In this document: positions 10,917 to 24,117 of the stretch, piece by piece | How the letters are laid out: the number at the start of each line of letters is the position of its first letter | Numbering within the stretch: position 1 is the stretch's first letter | Source: Glandiceps talaboti | Lineage: Eukaryota; Hemichordata; Enteropneusta; Spengelidae | Direction of reading: 5' to 3' | Length of the DNA: 64,000 nt | Assembly (NCBI RefSeq): GCF_964340395.1 | Contig: NC_135562.1 | Coordinates: forward strand, 20,042,626-20,106,625 | Position numbers and translations under genes: made by a program | The notes under the pieces: model-generated | Seen by the model: only the letters and a program-made list of their open reading frames with translations | Databases searched by the model: none | Told to the model about the DNA's origin: nothing

Positions 10917-13600
10917 CTTGTAGAAATAGCTTTGCTATTTAGTATTAAGATAATGTTCATACAGTCATATGAACTTCCGTCCAAAAAAAGATATGGTGAA
11001 TCCAGTCCGTTGATCTGAAGTGTTATACGGTACCCTTGATTTCAAACCATAAGTTGATAACAAATTTCTAAATCTGAATCCGTGCAGTCGATAATGTATA
11101 ATGCTTCCACAAACCATGCCACGTCAACTATATACTTGTTGTGTGAAGTACAGAGCATTCATCAAATGTTGCCATGGTATTCGTCAGACGTCGGTGCGCT
11201 CACTTGTTTATATCACGTGGATTTGTAGGGATCATATAACTACTAAACCGCCAGATGGCTACTTATGCATTTAATATAATGTATGAATAAATCATGTACA
11301 GCGAATGCAGAACCTTCTTCAAAGATATCCTGTTAATTTGTAATTGTACGATTATGTATTTTCGAGATTACCAAAAATTTGTGTAATCAACTTCAATATA
11401 AATTGATAAACTATATACAAATGTTGAGGGTTACTATGATTATAATTGCCACTCCTCCGCGCTGTATCTGTAAAGGTACGCTTCCGTTTTGTACTTATTT
11501 CCATTTTAAGCCGCAATGCACGAAGTCGTATGTATATAATGAACTACGGTAACGGTAAATAAAAAAATAAATAAATGCATGCATGCATGAACATATAGAG
11601 CAATGAATGAATAAACAAACAAAGTATGATCAGTATCTGACATCTGGACGTCAGACAAATCGTGTCCATTGGATACCCTTATCGATTTTCCGACATCGAT
11701 TATAATTAATTTTGAAAAAAAAGATAAAGGAGATAAACAAGTATGAATTCATTTTTTCAAATGTATCATGTCATTCTTTATTCCAATAACGGAACATGCC
11801 TCCGTTTATATATATATATGTTGTCCATGGTTAAGATTTACACACTAGTGAATTAGGAATAAGTTTCAATTCAGTTTCTTCAGAGATCGTGCATAACATA
11901 ATTGATGTAAAGTCACTGTACTTTTGCCAAAGTGATCATAGCAAACCCCATTCTTCTGCCTACAATAAAAAATATCAAAAACTTGGTAATGTCTGCATAT
12001 GCAAATTTACTCACTTGCATTTGTGTGAAACTATTTATTTCTTATCCTCGAACAAACGTCAATCAAATTTACAGTACACCAGAAACAATTTCATAAAATG
12101 CTGATGCAGTGAATATGGCTGGATTTCTTGAATTATCTCTGTTGTTCCTGTCATGCATTTTTTTTCATTGTGTAGTTCCGTGGGCGGGTTCCTTCTTCCT
12201 ACATCTCACACAGTCCCAAATCCGTGCAAATAATCATGTCTGCGCTCAATATCTGTTTGAAGCTCAGACCACTAACGAAGAGAGTGTTATGAGGTACCAT
12301 ACTGTTTTCGACACAAGTTCTCATTTATTGAGTATATAGGCTACTGAATGCACAAGCTTTGAACATGAACTGCTATGATATTGTACAGACGTATTTGTTA
12401 GGTAAACGACCTCTTCTGAGGTTTAACTTGGTTTAAAACATGAGCAAAATATTTCGTGCCCCCCCCCCCTTTCAGACCACCTGAGAATTTTCATGAACCC
12501 TAAGAACCTCCAATTTGTCATGGTATTTCTAATTGCGATGCCGCCCTGCAACCCCCCCCCCCCCCCCCCACCCGCGACGTGAATTCTGACCGCGATTAAG
12601 CCCCCCACCCTCCCTGGCATGAATTGTGACCGAACCGAAGCCTTAGCCGCTCTTATATTAATCAATTCAGCTCTTGATAGCATGATCGTAAATCATCAAT
12701 ACATGTTAACGTGAATAATACTATTTTGCAAATCATACGCCCTTTCCGAGAATTTTGCGTAGTAAAAACAAAGTCACAGCATAGTTGTCCACAAGAGGCG
12801 CTGTTGTCGCCGGTCGATCCGATCCATATATCTGATCCGACACAACTGTTAACATCTTGTTCTGTAATTACATCCTTCCGATAATACAGTAGTACCTTAG
12901 CTCGTATCACCCCCCCCCCTCCAAATGTAATTATTTACACCAGTTGTATCTTTCCCATGTCAAATGATGATTTACAGTTATGTCACTGACATACACAAAA
13001 GACTAACCAGTATTTATTTTACATCCAATGCTAACGTTTATGGCCCTGCGCGTAGTCTTACATATTCAATGTAAAGTGGTTATCGAACAAGAACACGCCA
13101 TGAGCGCATCTGCAGGGTCATGAGTTAGATGATGGCGTTTTACTGAAAACACGTCTACAGCGACAAATGAACCCCGTTTGAAGGATATGGGAAGATGCTA
13201 CTTGTTACTCATTATTGCAAGAACGTAGGGAATGAATACACCACCATATTTCTCGCAGGAAACAACGAGAGACTGTTGATTTACACGTTCTGTATTTTTG
13301 GACTGCAGATTTGAATGCCCACACAGGAAGGGATGATGTGATGTGTTGCCACGCCGTTCGGTCGTGGCATGAAGTTAACACTTTACTCAATAGTTAAACT
13401 CTAATGTAATATCTCGAGATCATTACTCTGGGCACCGTACTCCTCACGGGGTCTGATTTATTCAGATCAGTATATGATCTCGTGTTTTGCAACCGTATAT
13501 GTCACGTTTGCTAGAGCTGTCGTAGCGTGTATGTGTGGCAGAAAGGAATGCGGAAGTGAATGTAACACTTCGGTTTGTTATATAACGCCAGTGATAGTCT
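10917..13600. other. Upstream and intergenic sequence, no gene seen
   Basis: This should include the receptor's 5' UTR and promoter, but no TATA box or clear initiator could be assigned. There is an (AAAT)n/(TGCA)n patch at 11560-11590. C tracts lie at about 12461-12470, 12551-12569 and 12909-12920, set in a repeat with CCCCACC. Open frames at 12109-12339 (plus) and 12423-12910 (minus) have no domain and are probably chance. Confidence 0.4.
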
Positions 13601-13604
13601 GTAC

Positions 13605-14815
13605 ACAGTAGCGTAACTGAACTAGTTTTAGTATGGTGTAATATGTCTGTCTGTCTTGTTAACTGTGTTGGAATAATACTAATTAATGAGTAATATTTTG
13701 TGTAATTTTTAGTGCATTTGAGCTACATAGTTTTATAGGCATGGTGCATGGTGTAAAATGTCTGTCTGTCTTGGTAACTTTGTGTTGGAATAATACTAAT
13801 TAATGAGTAATATTTTGTGTAATTTTTAGTGCATTTGAACTACATAGTTTTATAGGCATGGTGTAAAATGTCTGTCTTGGTAACTTTGTGTTGGAATAAT
13901 ACTAGTAATATTTTGTGTAATTTTTAGTGCATTTGAACTGCATAGTTTTATAGGCATGGTGTAAAATGTCTGTCTGTCTTGGTAACTTTGTGTTGGAATA
14001 ATACTAATTAATGTGTAATATTTTGTGTAATTTTTAGTGCATTTGAACTACATAGTTTTATAGGCATGGTGTAAAATGTCTGTCTGTCTCGGTAACTTTG
14101 TGTTGGAATAATACTAATTAATGTGTAATATTTTGTGTCATTTTTAGTGCAATTGAACTACTTATAATAAGTAGTTTTATAGGCATGGTGTAAAATGGCT
14201 GTCTGTCTTGGTAACTGTCAGAATATCGCTAATTAATGAGTAATATTTTGTGTAATTTTTAGTGCATTTGAACTACATAGTTTTATAGGCATGGTGTAAA
14301 ATGTCTGTCTGTCTTGGTAACTTTGTGTTGGAATAATACTAATTAATGAGTAATATTTTGTGTAATTTTTAGTGCATACGAACTAATAGTTTTATAGGCA
14401 TGGTGTAAAATGTCTGTCTTGGTAACTGTGTGTTGGAATAACACTAATTAATAAGGCATATTTTGTGTCATTTTTAGTGCATTTGAACTACTTAAATAGT
14501 TTTATAGGCATGGTGTAAAATGTCTGTCTGTCTTGGTAACTGTGTTGGAATAACACTAACTAGTGAGTAATATTTTGTGTAATTTTTAGTGCATACGAAC
14601 TAATAGTTTTATAGGCATGGTGTAAAATGTCTGTCTTGGTAACTGTGTGTTGGAATAACACTAATTAATAAGGCATATTTTGTGTCATTTTTAGTGCATT
14701 TAAACTACTTAAATAGTTTTATAGGCATGGTGTAAAATGTCTGTCTGTCTTGGTAACTGTGTTGGAATAACACTAACTAGTGAGTAATATTTTATATAAC
14801 TTGCTATTTCTGCAT
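13605..14815. repeat. Tandem array of ~105-120-bp units
   Basis: About ten imperfect copies run head to tail. Each reads TTTTATAGGCATGGTGTAAAATG, TCTGTCTGTCTTGGTAAC, then GTTGGAATAATACTAATTAATG and AATATTTTGTGTAATTTTTAG. Length varies through small indels in the GTCT run and around the GAACTA segment. The last copies form a ~220-bp pair that is itself duplicated (about 14340-14780). There is no coding signal. Confidence 0.95.
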
Positions 14816-14839
14816 GGTGTAAAGTGTTAATGGTCTGTC

Positions 14840-15115
14840 AGTGGGAATTATAGCATCAGAATAAGTCGTTATCACTTAGCTTTACTGTTGAGTATTGCTA
14901 TATTTGGCAAGTGTCTGTGGTAACATGGTGTCAGAATAAGTCGTAATCACTTAGCTCTACTGAACTTGTTTAGTATTGCTATATTTGGCAAGTGTCTGTG
15001 GTAATATGGTGTCAGAATAAGTCGTAATCACTTAGCGCTACTGTTTAGTGTGGCTATATTTGACAAGTGTCTGTCTGTTGTAACATGGTGTCGGAATCAG
15101 TCATATTCACTTAGC
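14840..15115. repeat. Tandem array of ~80-bp units, block 1
   Basis: Three to four copies of a unit with ATGGTGTCAGAATAAGTCG, TAATCACTTAGC, CTACTGTT, GTTGCTATATTTGGCAAG and TGTCTGTCTGTGGTAAC. The GTGTCTGTCTG...GGTAAC part matches the neighbouring 110-bp array, so the two families share a core. The same array resumes at 16150. Confidence 0.9.
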
Positions 15116-15502
15116 AGGGGTCACCCTGGCTCCAGAGCTGCATGAGCCAATGTCCCATTTGGAGAAAATGAGTGAAGACAATTTGAAAACTATGTGGGAC
15201 GGAAGTAAAAATATGGCAACTGTATATGTGCGTCATGTGTATATTATACTGATATACACTGTAACACACACATACATATAATTGTAATCATACCTATGGT
15301 TCTCATATCAACTTTCATACTATTTGCTACTGTACAGTGTACAAATAAATACTGTACACATCAACATATTAACTTCATGAAACATTTATTTCACAGGAAA
15401 ATACCACGTCTATAACTACTGTACTTGTCTTGCATTGTACATGGTTGTAATTACATTTGTAGTATATGGTATTACTTATTGACTGAGAAAATGGCCCTAG
15501 AT

Positions 15503-15783
15503 TTAGTGACTTTCCATTCCTTTAGAACGGGTTGGAAATCGAACTCTTTCAAATCCGAACCTTGAATGAGCCCCATACATAGCCAGCCAATTATTTTGAA
15601 ATTTACAGTTTGTCTTGCGACCTACATCAGGACATACAGATACTTCGTCCTCACTAGCGGATGTAGTTGAATCCAGATTAGTTCCCAGCGAAGGAGTAAC
15701 TTTTGTACAATAGTCCAAGGTAGAGCATTTTAGTTTCTTGGTCCCACTTGTACTGGCACCCGACGTCTTTGAAAGCGCTATAA
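15503..15783 (-). CDS. Possible terminal exon, unrecognised protein
   Basis: An open frame follows a plausible acceptor (TTGTTATAG just above 15783) and ends at a stop at 15503. It starts in a Ser/Thr-rich stretch and ends with CKFQNNWLAMYGAHSRFGFE and FPTRSKGMESH. The words CxFQxxWL resemble the N-terminal segment of hAT/TTF-type zinc-finger proteins, but the similarity is short. It lies between the two blocks of the 80-bp array. No partner exon was identified. It could be a real exon, a transposon remnant or chance. Confidence 0.25.
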
Positions 15784-16149
15784 CAATATACACATGTACG
15801 TGTGACTAACCAGCAATGAACATTTACTGTATCAACTCCGTTGATTTGTCAGTGAGCCTTCATGTCAGCAACAAATCATAAACACTGTTTGAAAGGGGCA
15901 TGATGCAGATAAACCTTGCCACTTGAGGGCAGCAAAAGACATGTGCAGTATGCACTGTAAGTACATTAGTAGTAAACAAAAGCTTAGATATGATGTACTG
16001 TATGTACATTAGTAGTAAACAAAAGCTTAGATATGATGTCTCGTATCTATCACAGTGTCAAGCTATTGGTATTGACGGTGCAACTTTATGTCCCAATTGA
16101 GTTTTCTGGATGCGATATTTTTGTTTTGACAGTGCAAATAGCATGTGAT

Positions 16150-16495
16150 CGCGGCCCAGTGATCCCTGACTTAGTGCTACTGTTTAGTGTTGCTATAGTT
16201 GACAAGTGTCTGTGGTAACATGGTGTCAAAATAAGTCGTAATCACTTAGCTCTACTGTTAAGTGTTGCTATAGTTGACAAGTGTCTGTCTGTGGTAACAT
16301 GGCGTCAGAATAAGTCGTAATCACTTAGCTCTACTGTTAAGTGTTGCTATAGTTGACAAGTGTCTGTCTGTGGTAACATGGCGTCAGAATAAGTCGTAAT
16401 CACTTAGCTCTACTGTTTAGTGTTGCTATATTTGGCAAGTGTCTGTCTGTTGAAACATGGTGTCAGAATACATGCATGTCCTAATCACTTAAAAT
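16150..16495. repeat. Tandem array of ~80-bp units, block 2
   Basis: Four to five copies of the same unit as at 14840-15115 (CAGAATAAGTCGTAATCAC, TAGTGTTGCTATAGTTGACA, GTGTCTGTCTGTGGTAAC). A separate 58-bp direct repeat with AGTAGTAAACAAAAGCTTAG lies just before it at about 15965-16035. Confidence 0.9.
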
Positions 16496-16765
16496 CAACA
16501 TGTTTTGACACAACTTTGGATATTTTGTTTATTTATGTTAACAGTTGTACTGATATGCAGTGAATTGATAGAACAGTATTCACACATGTGATGTACTCAA
16601 AATATATGAATATATTTGTGACTTTAATGTTCAAATATTACTCAACCAGAAAGAGCAAAATGTTGTCATGTTGTGTAGTTTGTTTAAAACTTGAACAAAC
16701 AGCAAGAAGAGGAACAACCTGAATTCTGGCATACATTCTTCCTAGTCTTATACTCTCCAAAAATG

Positions 16766-18385
16766 GTGTTTCTCACCTTTTGTGTGCTTCCTCCTAACCA
16801 ACTCCTGTTACTGAACATAGGGTGTTCTGAATGTTCACCATGTCTTTTATCATGGCTATTCTTTCTTTTAGTTCAATGAACGACATCTTCTAATCTTTTA
16901 CTTCATTGGGGGGAGGGTCAATTGTGCCCTTTCGGTTAGGTTTCACAGTGGTTTGATGTTGACCAGTTTACAGTCAGGTATTTCTTGATCTATGACGCTA
17001 GTTGCTTTTGACAACTTGTGATTTTTAGCACAACTGAACTGAGGTTCAGTAGTGCTATAGGGATCGCACGGCGTCTGTCTGTGTTGATGTGCGTGTGCGT
17101 GTGTGTGTGTGTAAACAACTCAAAGTCAAAAAATGCTGAACCGATTGCCATGATATTTGATGGGTCCATTACCTTTGGTGTCGAGTTGGAAAATTGTTCA
17201 AATCAAAATGATTGCATCACAGATGTGTGATTTGGGTCAAAAAACGTTTTATGGGGAAAGAAAAATAAAGTCAAATCAAGACGTCTATGATCATACTGTG
17301 TTTGGCAAATTAAATTTTCTGCATTTGGATAGATTGCAATGCCCCTTTATATACCTCTGTTTTGTTTTTAACACAACTGAACTGATAAGGTTCAGTAGTG
17401 CTATAGGCATGGCAAAGTGTCTGTCTGTGTGTGTGTAAACAACTTAAAGTCAAAAACCGCCAGACCAATTGCCATGATATTTGGTGGCTCTGTTACCTTG
17501 GGTGTCTGTCTGGTTGGGAAATTGTACAAATCAAAATGGTCATACTATTGTGTGTGATTTGGGTCTTTGGATTTGTTTCTCACCTTTTGTGTGCTTCCTT
17601 CTAACCAACTCCTGTTACTGAACATAGGGTGTTCTGAATGTTCACGATGTCTTTTATCATGGCTATTCTTTCTTTTAGTTCAATGAACGACATCTTCTAA
17701 TCTTTTACTTCATTGGGGGGAGGGTCAATTGTGCCCTTTCGGTTAGGTTTCACAGTGGTTTGATGTTGACCAGTTTACAGTCAGGTATTTCTTGATCAAT
17801 GACGCTAGTTGCTTTGACAACTTGTGATTTTTAGCACAACTGAACTGAGGTTCAATAGTGCTATAGGGATCGCACGGCGTCTGTCTGTGTGGATGTGTGT
17901 GTGTAAACAACTTAAAGTCAAAAACCGCTGAACCGATTGCCATGATATTTGTTTGGTCCATTACCTTGGGTGACTAGTTGGAATATTATTCAAATCAAAA
18001 TGATTGCATCACAGATGTGTGATTTGGGTCAAAAAACGTTTTATGGGGAAAGAAAAATAAAGTCAAATCAAGACGTCTATGATCATACTGTGTTTGGCAA
18101 ATTAAATTTTCTGCATTTGGATAGATTACAATGCCCCTTTATATACCTCCGTTTTGTTTTTAACACAACTGAACTGATAAGGTTCAGTAGTGCTATAGGC
18201 ATGGCAAAGTGTCTGTCTGTGTGTGTGTGTAAACAATTTAAAGTAAAAAACTGCCAGACCAATTGCCATGATATTTGGTGGCTGTGTTACCTTGGGTGTC
18301 TGTCTAGTTGGGAACTTGTTCAAATCAAAATGGTCTTACCATTGGTGTGTGATTTGGGTCAAAAATGTGATTTTTGGTCAAAAAA
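16766..18385. repeat. 810-bp tandem duplication
   Basis: Two nearly identical 810-bp blocks begin at about 16768 and 17578 (TCTCACCTTTTGTGTGCTTC). The second half of each block contains members of the dispersed family whose head reads CAACTGAACTGAGGTTCAGT, then GTCTGTCTGTGTG, then AACAACTTAAAGTCAAAAAC and GATTGCCATGATATTTGG. Open frames through it (17018-17230, 17949-18476) follow the repeat and are not genes. Confidence 0.92.
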
Positions 18386-19700
18386 ACTTAACTCAAAAAC
18401 TACTGACCAGTCTGAAATTTGGTGGGCACATTCTTGGGGTTTGCACGGTCCTGAATTCCCCCCCCTGGAAAAATGAGCCCTACACCTGGAAAACCCTGGA
18501 AAATGATCGTGATCGATAATATTGATGGTCGACATGTCTATGCTTGAACCATCCATTCATATGATTCACTACACCGAGTCTCGTAAATGTGAAATGGTAA
18601 AAATATTTCAGTCTTTTGCAGTGGTGGTCAATCAAATTCACATTGATTACATGTAAACCCAGACAATCGAAAGATTGTTCCACGAGACACTTTGCCCCAC
18701 AGGCTGTGCCTATATGTAGTTGAATGGGCGTCCCAATGTTTGTTTTGATCTTATGTATTGCTACTTCAGTCATCATTTCAGTGACATAATGTTGTAACAG
18801 TCCCGGAGCAGTAACAGTAGGTCTGTTAGCAAGATTATCGTGATATTGTAGCGAGTATCAAAGCATTACCAACAACGATTACAAATTGTTACAAGTTTGG
18901 TGCATGAGTACGAGTCGACATACTACAAGCTCATGCATGGCAATACTAGGGCCTGGGGAAGTGCAGTTGAATTTCCAGGTTGTGGAAGTACGGTTTTGAC
19001 TGTTATGTCGTCAATCAATGGGTATTTGTTTTTTATGTTATAAAAGAATAAATTACTTTTTATAGGCATGGCAATGTGTCTGTCTGTCTGTGTGTGTATG
19101 TGTATGTAAACAACTTAATTTCAAAAACTACTTGACCGATTGCTTTGATCGATATTTGGTGGTCATGTTACTTCTGGTGTCTAGTTGGGAAATCGTCCAA
19201 ATAAAAATGATTGCATCAGAGATGTGGGTTTTGAGTCAGAAAATGTGATTTTTAGCACAACTGAACTGAGGTTCAGTAGTGCTATAGGGATCGCCTGGCA
19301 TCTGTCTGTGTGTGTGTGTAAACAACTTAAAGTCAAAAACTGCTGAACCGATTGCCATGATATTTGGTAGGTTCCATTACCTTGGGTGTCTAGTTGGGAA
19401 ATTGTTCAAATCAAAATGATCGCATCACAGGTGTGTGATTTGGGTCAAAAAATGTGATTTTTGATCAAAAAACTTAAACTCAGAAACTACTGGGCAGGTT
19501 GGTGCAAAATTTGGTGGGAACATTCTTAAGGGGGTGTAAAGTAAGATTTGTTCATGACGTGATGATTCCATCAGTGGTATGCAAATTAGGGCTAAAAATG
19601 TGTCTTTTTGGTTAAAAATCTGTAATTCCAAAACTACTGAGCAGATTTGGCTGAAATTTAATGGGAATGCATCTAGGGATGTGTGGCGAAAGAAATATTA
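18386..19700. repeat. Dispersed GTCTGTCTG/AAACAACTT repeat family copies
   Basis: Further copies of the same family lie at about 19060-19260 and 19258-19700. The first copy lacks the usual AACTGAACTGAGG head, and the second extends into a tail with AAAACTACTGA and TGATTCCATGAGTG words. Between 18480 and 19030 the sequence is unique and without a gene signal. An inverted copy of the family lies at 23305-23465. Confidence 0.85.
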
Positions 19701-19759
19701 AGCATACAATGATTCCATGAGTGATATGCAAATTAGGTGTAAAAATGTTCACTTTTGGT

Positions 19760-20600
19760 CAAAAACTTGTATCTCAAAAAGTACTTGGTCACCGAGTCTC
19801 AATCTTGGTGAGATGTTTCGGAAAGTGTTATTCTGCACTTTTTCTTCAAAACATTTTGAGGAAATTGGCCCTAGCGACCATAACCATGCCCTTAGCAACA
19901 ACCAAATGGCAGTATATTTTGGTCAAATAACAACATCTGGTTGGCAAATGAGTAAACATTCAAAAATTGTATGCAAATACCCTAGCAACCACGACCACAT
20001 TCATAGCAACAGCGAAACGGTTGTGTATTTCACAAAGATAACAGGGATGAATTGACAATTGAATAAACATTCAAAAAATGAATGTAAATTTGCCTAGCAA
20101 CAAGACCACACACATAGCAACAGCCAAATAATCATGTAAATTGCAAAGATAACAGGGATGAATTGACAATTGAATAAACATTCAAAAAATGAAATTAATG
20201 TAAATTTGCCTAGCAACAAGACCACACACATAGCAACAGCCAAATAATCATGTAAATTGCAAAGATAACAGGAATAGAAAGACAAGTGAATAAACAATCT
20301 GAAAATGTATTCAAATGTGCCTAGCAACAAGACCACGCCCATAGCAACAGCCAAATGATCACATATATTCCAATGATAATAAAAGGGACTAATAGACAAT
20401 TGAATAAATATTCAAAAAAAATGTATGTAAATTTAGCAACAGCCAAATGATCACGTATATTGCGAAGATGATATCAGGAATTCATACACAGGTGAACAAA
20501 AATATATGCAAATATATCTAGCAACATGACCATGCCTATAGCAACAGCCAAATGATCACGTATATTGCAAAGATAGCAACATGGCTAGATAGGCAACTGG
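19760..20600. repeat. Tandem array with GCAACAAGACCACxCxCATAGCAAC
   Basis: Units of about 111-116 bp (starts near 19978, 20092, 20208, 20319 and on to 20520) carry CCTAGCAACAAGACCAC, CATAGCAACAGCCAAAT, ATTGCAAAGATAACAGG and TGAATAAACATTCAAAAA. The more diverged 5' end (19760-19990) is also found inverted at 38545-38745, so the array grew from an element present elsewhere. The minus open frame at 20094-20399 is a repeat artefact. 20600-21200 holds nothing recognised. Confidence 0.92.
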
Positions 20601-21219
20601 ATTCAGCAAGTGAACACCTATTGTTAGCATGGACTAGCATAAGGATAAACATCTTTAAAAACTGTACAGTTGTGCTACAACGCCATTGGCGGTATTTTTA
20701 ATGACACTTTAGAGTGGGAACTCTATCAAAAAAGAACTGTCAAATAATGACTAATGCTGAAAGAGCTGGATCAGAGATCAATGTGGTCTTGGTTTTTTAT
20801 TCAACCACAAAACATGTTTTTATTTTTTTATTTATAATATGTATCTTTTTGAAGTGAAAGAACACGATCAATCATATTCACCATTGTAAAAACACATGCT
20901 TGGCTATCATCATCATTGTGCTTTGTTTCATCCCAAATCTCAAACACACCAACAGTATAATCGAACCAAGTATAAACTCATATTACAAATGACACCTTCA
21001 TTTAAGAATAAATCTGTTGAGCTGCAAAACATCAACAGTATAAAAAATGTGTCCAGGTTTAAAATGAAATTTCTGTCAGAAAATTAACAATTCATCAAAT
21101 ACATTAAATAGAAGGTGAGATATTGAAACTGTAAATGCATAAAGTATAAGTACTTACTCTCTATTATTGGAAATTATGCATTAAACTGGCCAAGCTATTT
21201 TAAGTACAGAGGTTTGTAA

Positions 21220-21748
21220 CTTGGCACACAAACAGTTTGCAGACAAGCCGAGCTGCAGCATTTTGTACATTCTGTAGTCTGTCAGTGAGGTGTTTAGGAC
21301 AACCAGAGAGAAGAGCATTACAATAGTCTTAAGCGAGACAGGATGAGTGTGGAGACAAGTGTTTGAGTGGCCCTAGAAGTGAGAAAGTGACGAATAGAGC
21401 TGATTTGTCTCAGTTGAATGTAGGCGGCCTTGCGTGTGCGTTGCACATGCTCGGCCATATTGAGATTGCAATCAAGTGTGACTCCAAGATTTTTTACACT
21501 TGGACTGAAAAGTATGTCTGAGTTTCCGACATGCATGGAAGGGGAAAGAGCAAGTTTAGTAGTGGAAAGTGTAGGAGATGAGATTAGTATGACTTCTGTC
21601 TTAGTCATTTAATTGAAGCTTATTTGCAGTCATCCACATTTTGACGTCAGTAATGCAGTTTTGCATATCTTCAATAGTTTGGTTTATGTTATGTGGATTA
21701 GTGTCTTTATAAAGTTGGGTATCATCAGCAAAAGCATGATGATGAATT
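21220..21748 (-). pseudogene. Non-LTR reverse transcriptase fragment (CR1/L2 group)
   Basis: The minus strand reads AFADDTQLY (active site intact), MWMTANKLQLND, then after a one-base insertion at about 21605 KTEVILISS, VKNLGVTLDCNLNM, and finally LTDRLQNVQNAAARLVC in another frame near 21260. The 5' end is cut just before FADD and the 3' end after AARLVC. The order of motifs is that of the L2/CR1 thumb region. It is a dead fragment. Confidence 0.85.
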
Positions 21749-22593
21749 AAGACTTAGTGCTTCTTGACAAGATTGATGTGGCACCAATTTAACCTTTACT
21801 AACAAGCAATTTTAAAAGCAATAACACAACTAAAACCTGCTAAAAAATATTTTCAAGAAAAATGCCAACAAGCCAATAAAATATATTACTTAATACAGCT
21901 GTACCATTTTACAATCTGTAATATGTGAAAGGAATTATATGTGTCATCTCTGCTGAGTGTGACTGAGGACAGAATTTCAATCAAAACATTTCATGACCAC
22001 AGCACTACAGTTTTGCTCAAAATGCTCGGTAGAAGGCATGGATGGGCAATCTGCCTTTTAGTTCACTTGTATACTTTATTCTTGTTATTATCCATATTGT
22101 AAGACTTTATTGGTCTGCACATTTGTAGATTTGGGAAGTAAGCAGATTTTGTGACTATCTGTTTAATATAGAATTATTATCCCCAGCTTCATTGCTATTC
22201 TGGTAGATGTCAAATATTGGTACATATGCCATCATGTAATCATAGCAGTTCTTCAAAAATTATTTGAACTGATGTATGAACATTACACCAATTACTGGAC
22301 ATTCTTCATGTAAAGTTTACAATGATTCAAGGTTACTAAATATTGATGATCCATGTTCTTGAGTAATAACGGTCTTTCACCTGATGTAATGGTCCACACA
22401 CAGGTGCATAGACGTCAAGGGTCTCCATTCTGTGGCAATGACCTGATGAATAGGATGTGATGTGAGATAATGCTTTTACTCAGCCTTAGAATGAAAGGTT
22501 ATTGTTTTATATTGATGCCATGAAATCATTAAATCTTTTATGGGCTACTTCATACTATGGTACATGTATTTAACAAAACCATGTTGGGTGTCA

Positions 22594-22850
22594 CTAATAC
22601 AACTTATGCTTTACATTAACATGCTCATAGATCTGAGCATGAACAAGTTTCTCAAAACTTTTGCAGACTATTGACAGTAAAGACACTGGTCTATAATTTG
22701 TTACATCACTCTTATCCCCTGATTTGAAAATAGGCACAATGTAAGCTTTTTTAAAAGCCGAGGGAATGATACGCTCCTTGCTAAAAATGAGTGACAATGA
22801 GGAGACACAATTCATTTGTACATTCCTTAGGAAAACACTAGAAACATTTG
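22594..22850 (-). pseudogene. Non-LTR reverse transcriptase fragment (finger domain)
   Basis: The frame gives FSKERIIPSAFKKAYIVPIF, KSGDKSDVTNYRPVSLLS and KSFEKLVHAQIYEHV, the N-terminal finger motifs of a Jockey-group reverse transcriptase. No palm or thumb follows. The flanks (21760-22590 and 22850-23290) hold no recognised gene. Confidence 0.85.
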
Positions 22851-23275
22851 TCTGATCCTATTGCTTTGTTCATAAATCAATTGAAACAACTCTTCTAGTA
22901 CAATATCAGTACTGATTTGATTCATGGCATGGTTTTTGGCTACCATAAAATACCAACATGGCTGAAATCATCAATATCCATTTCAGCTACAACTTTGAGG
23001 TTGCAGTAACCCTTGCGTAAGAATTCACTTTTATGTTGAAGCATCCCAATTTCCTCACGTCATTTCATTCCTTCTTCAGCTGCCTGATTAACTGGTTCAT
23101 TGGGCTGTTTAGCCATTTTTATGACAAATTACAGTCTGTCAATCAGTTATCTCGTAAACCACTGACATGTTACAACTTTCAGGACATGTGTGCTTGTTTT
23201 GTATACTATGTATTGAAGTCAGTTACCCGTGTTTCTATTGTCTGGACTGCCTCTTATCATTTTATCGCATTCTGT

Positions 23276-23465
23276 ATGAAAACAAAACATTGATTTGATT
23301 TGATTTCCAAACTAGACACCCAAGGTAATATACTCATCAAATATCATTGCAATCGATCCGGCAGTTTTGACTTTAAGTTGTTTACATATACATATACACA
23401 CACAGACAGACAGACATACACTTGTCCATGCCTTATAGCACTACTGAACCTATTAGTAATTAGAA
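23276..23465 (-). repeat. Inverted copy of the GTCTGTCTG/AAACAACTT family
   Basis: The complement reads the same order as the copies at 17-19 kb: AGTGCTATAAGGCATGG, a GTCTGTCTGTCTG run, AAACAACTTAAAGTCAAAAC, then a TGATATTTGATGAG word and CCTTGGGTGTCTAGTTTGG. On the plus strand the segment starts with a (TTGAT)n patch at about 23290-23308. Confidence 0.85.
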
Positions 23466-24117
23466 GTTGTACTAAAAATGGGTTTTGTACCGACCATTGC
23501 ACAAAATGGCCAGATCTAGTCAGGTCAGGTATTGAAGGAATATTTTTTTGGGGATTCACATTTGGATCCAAAGATCCATTATCTGCTTTTATTTGCAATA
23601 TTTATTGGTCTTCATGGCAAATTTCACCTTCTCTCTTCTCTTCTCTCGAATATGTTCATATTCATATATGTTGAAAACTTCTATAAATACTCCTATCTGC
23701 TCAAACGATATCTCTCTTGACAGCCTTCACCACTCACACTGATGAGCATGTATCATAGAGTGTGTCATAGGCGAGTGCAGGGGATAGGGTTGTAACATTG
23801 TATGCTTATTTGATTTCTACCTGCATTTTGTACCGACCACTTGAGAAATATGTACTTACTTTCTCTTTTATTCCTTAGCAAAAACTTTCTTCTCAATTTC
23901 TCCATTAATGGCATTTTGAATCTTTGTAGATATAAATGAATAATAAACATATGACAACTGATATACTCTGGCAAATTAAAACATTCAGCCACTGAATGAA
24001 CCTATATATATATATATATTATATATACACACACAAGAAGTACACCACATATTGGGTAGCTACACCTTACAAGGTAAACACCCACACGTCAAATTCTGCC
24101 ATAATGGATGTTACTTT

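Noticed and set aside
12109-12339. Signal-peptide-like start (MNMAGFLELSLLFLSCIFFH)
   Set aside because: The frame is short, with no cysteine pattern, splice donor or homology, and the region is otherwise featureless.
17949-18476. 175-codon plus-strand frame
   Set aside because: It lies wholly in the second copy of the 810-bp duplication and dispersed repeat units. The equivalent first copy is not open in the same way.
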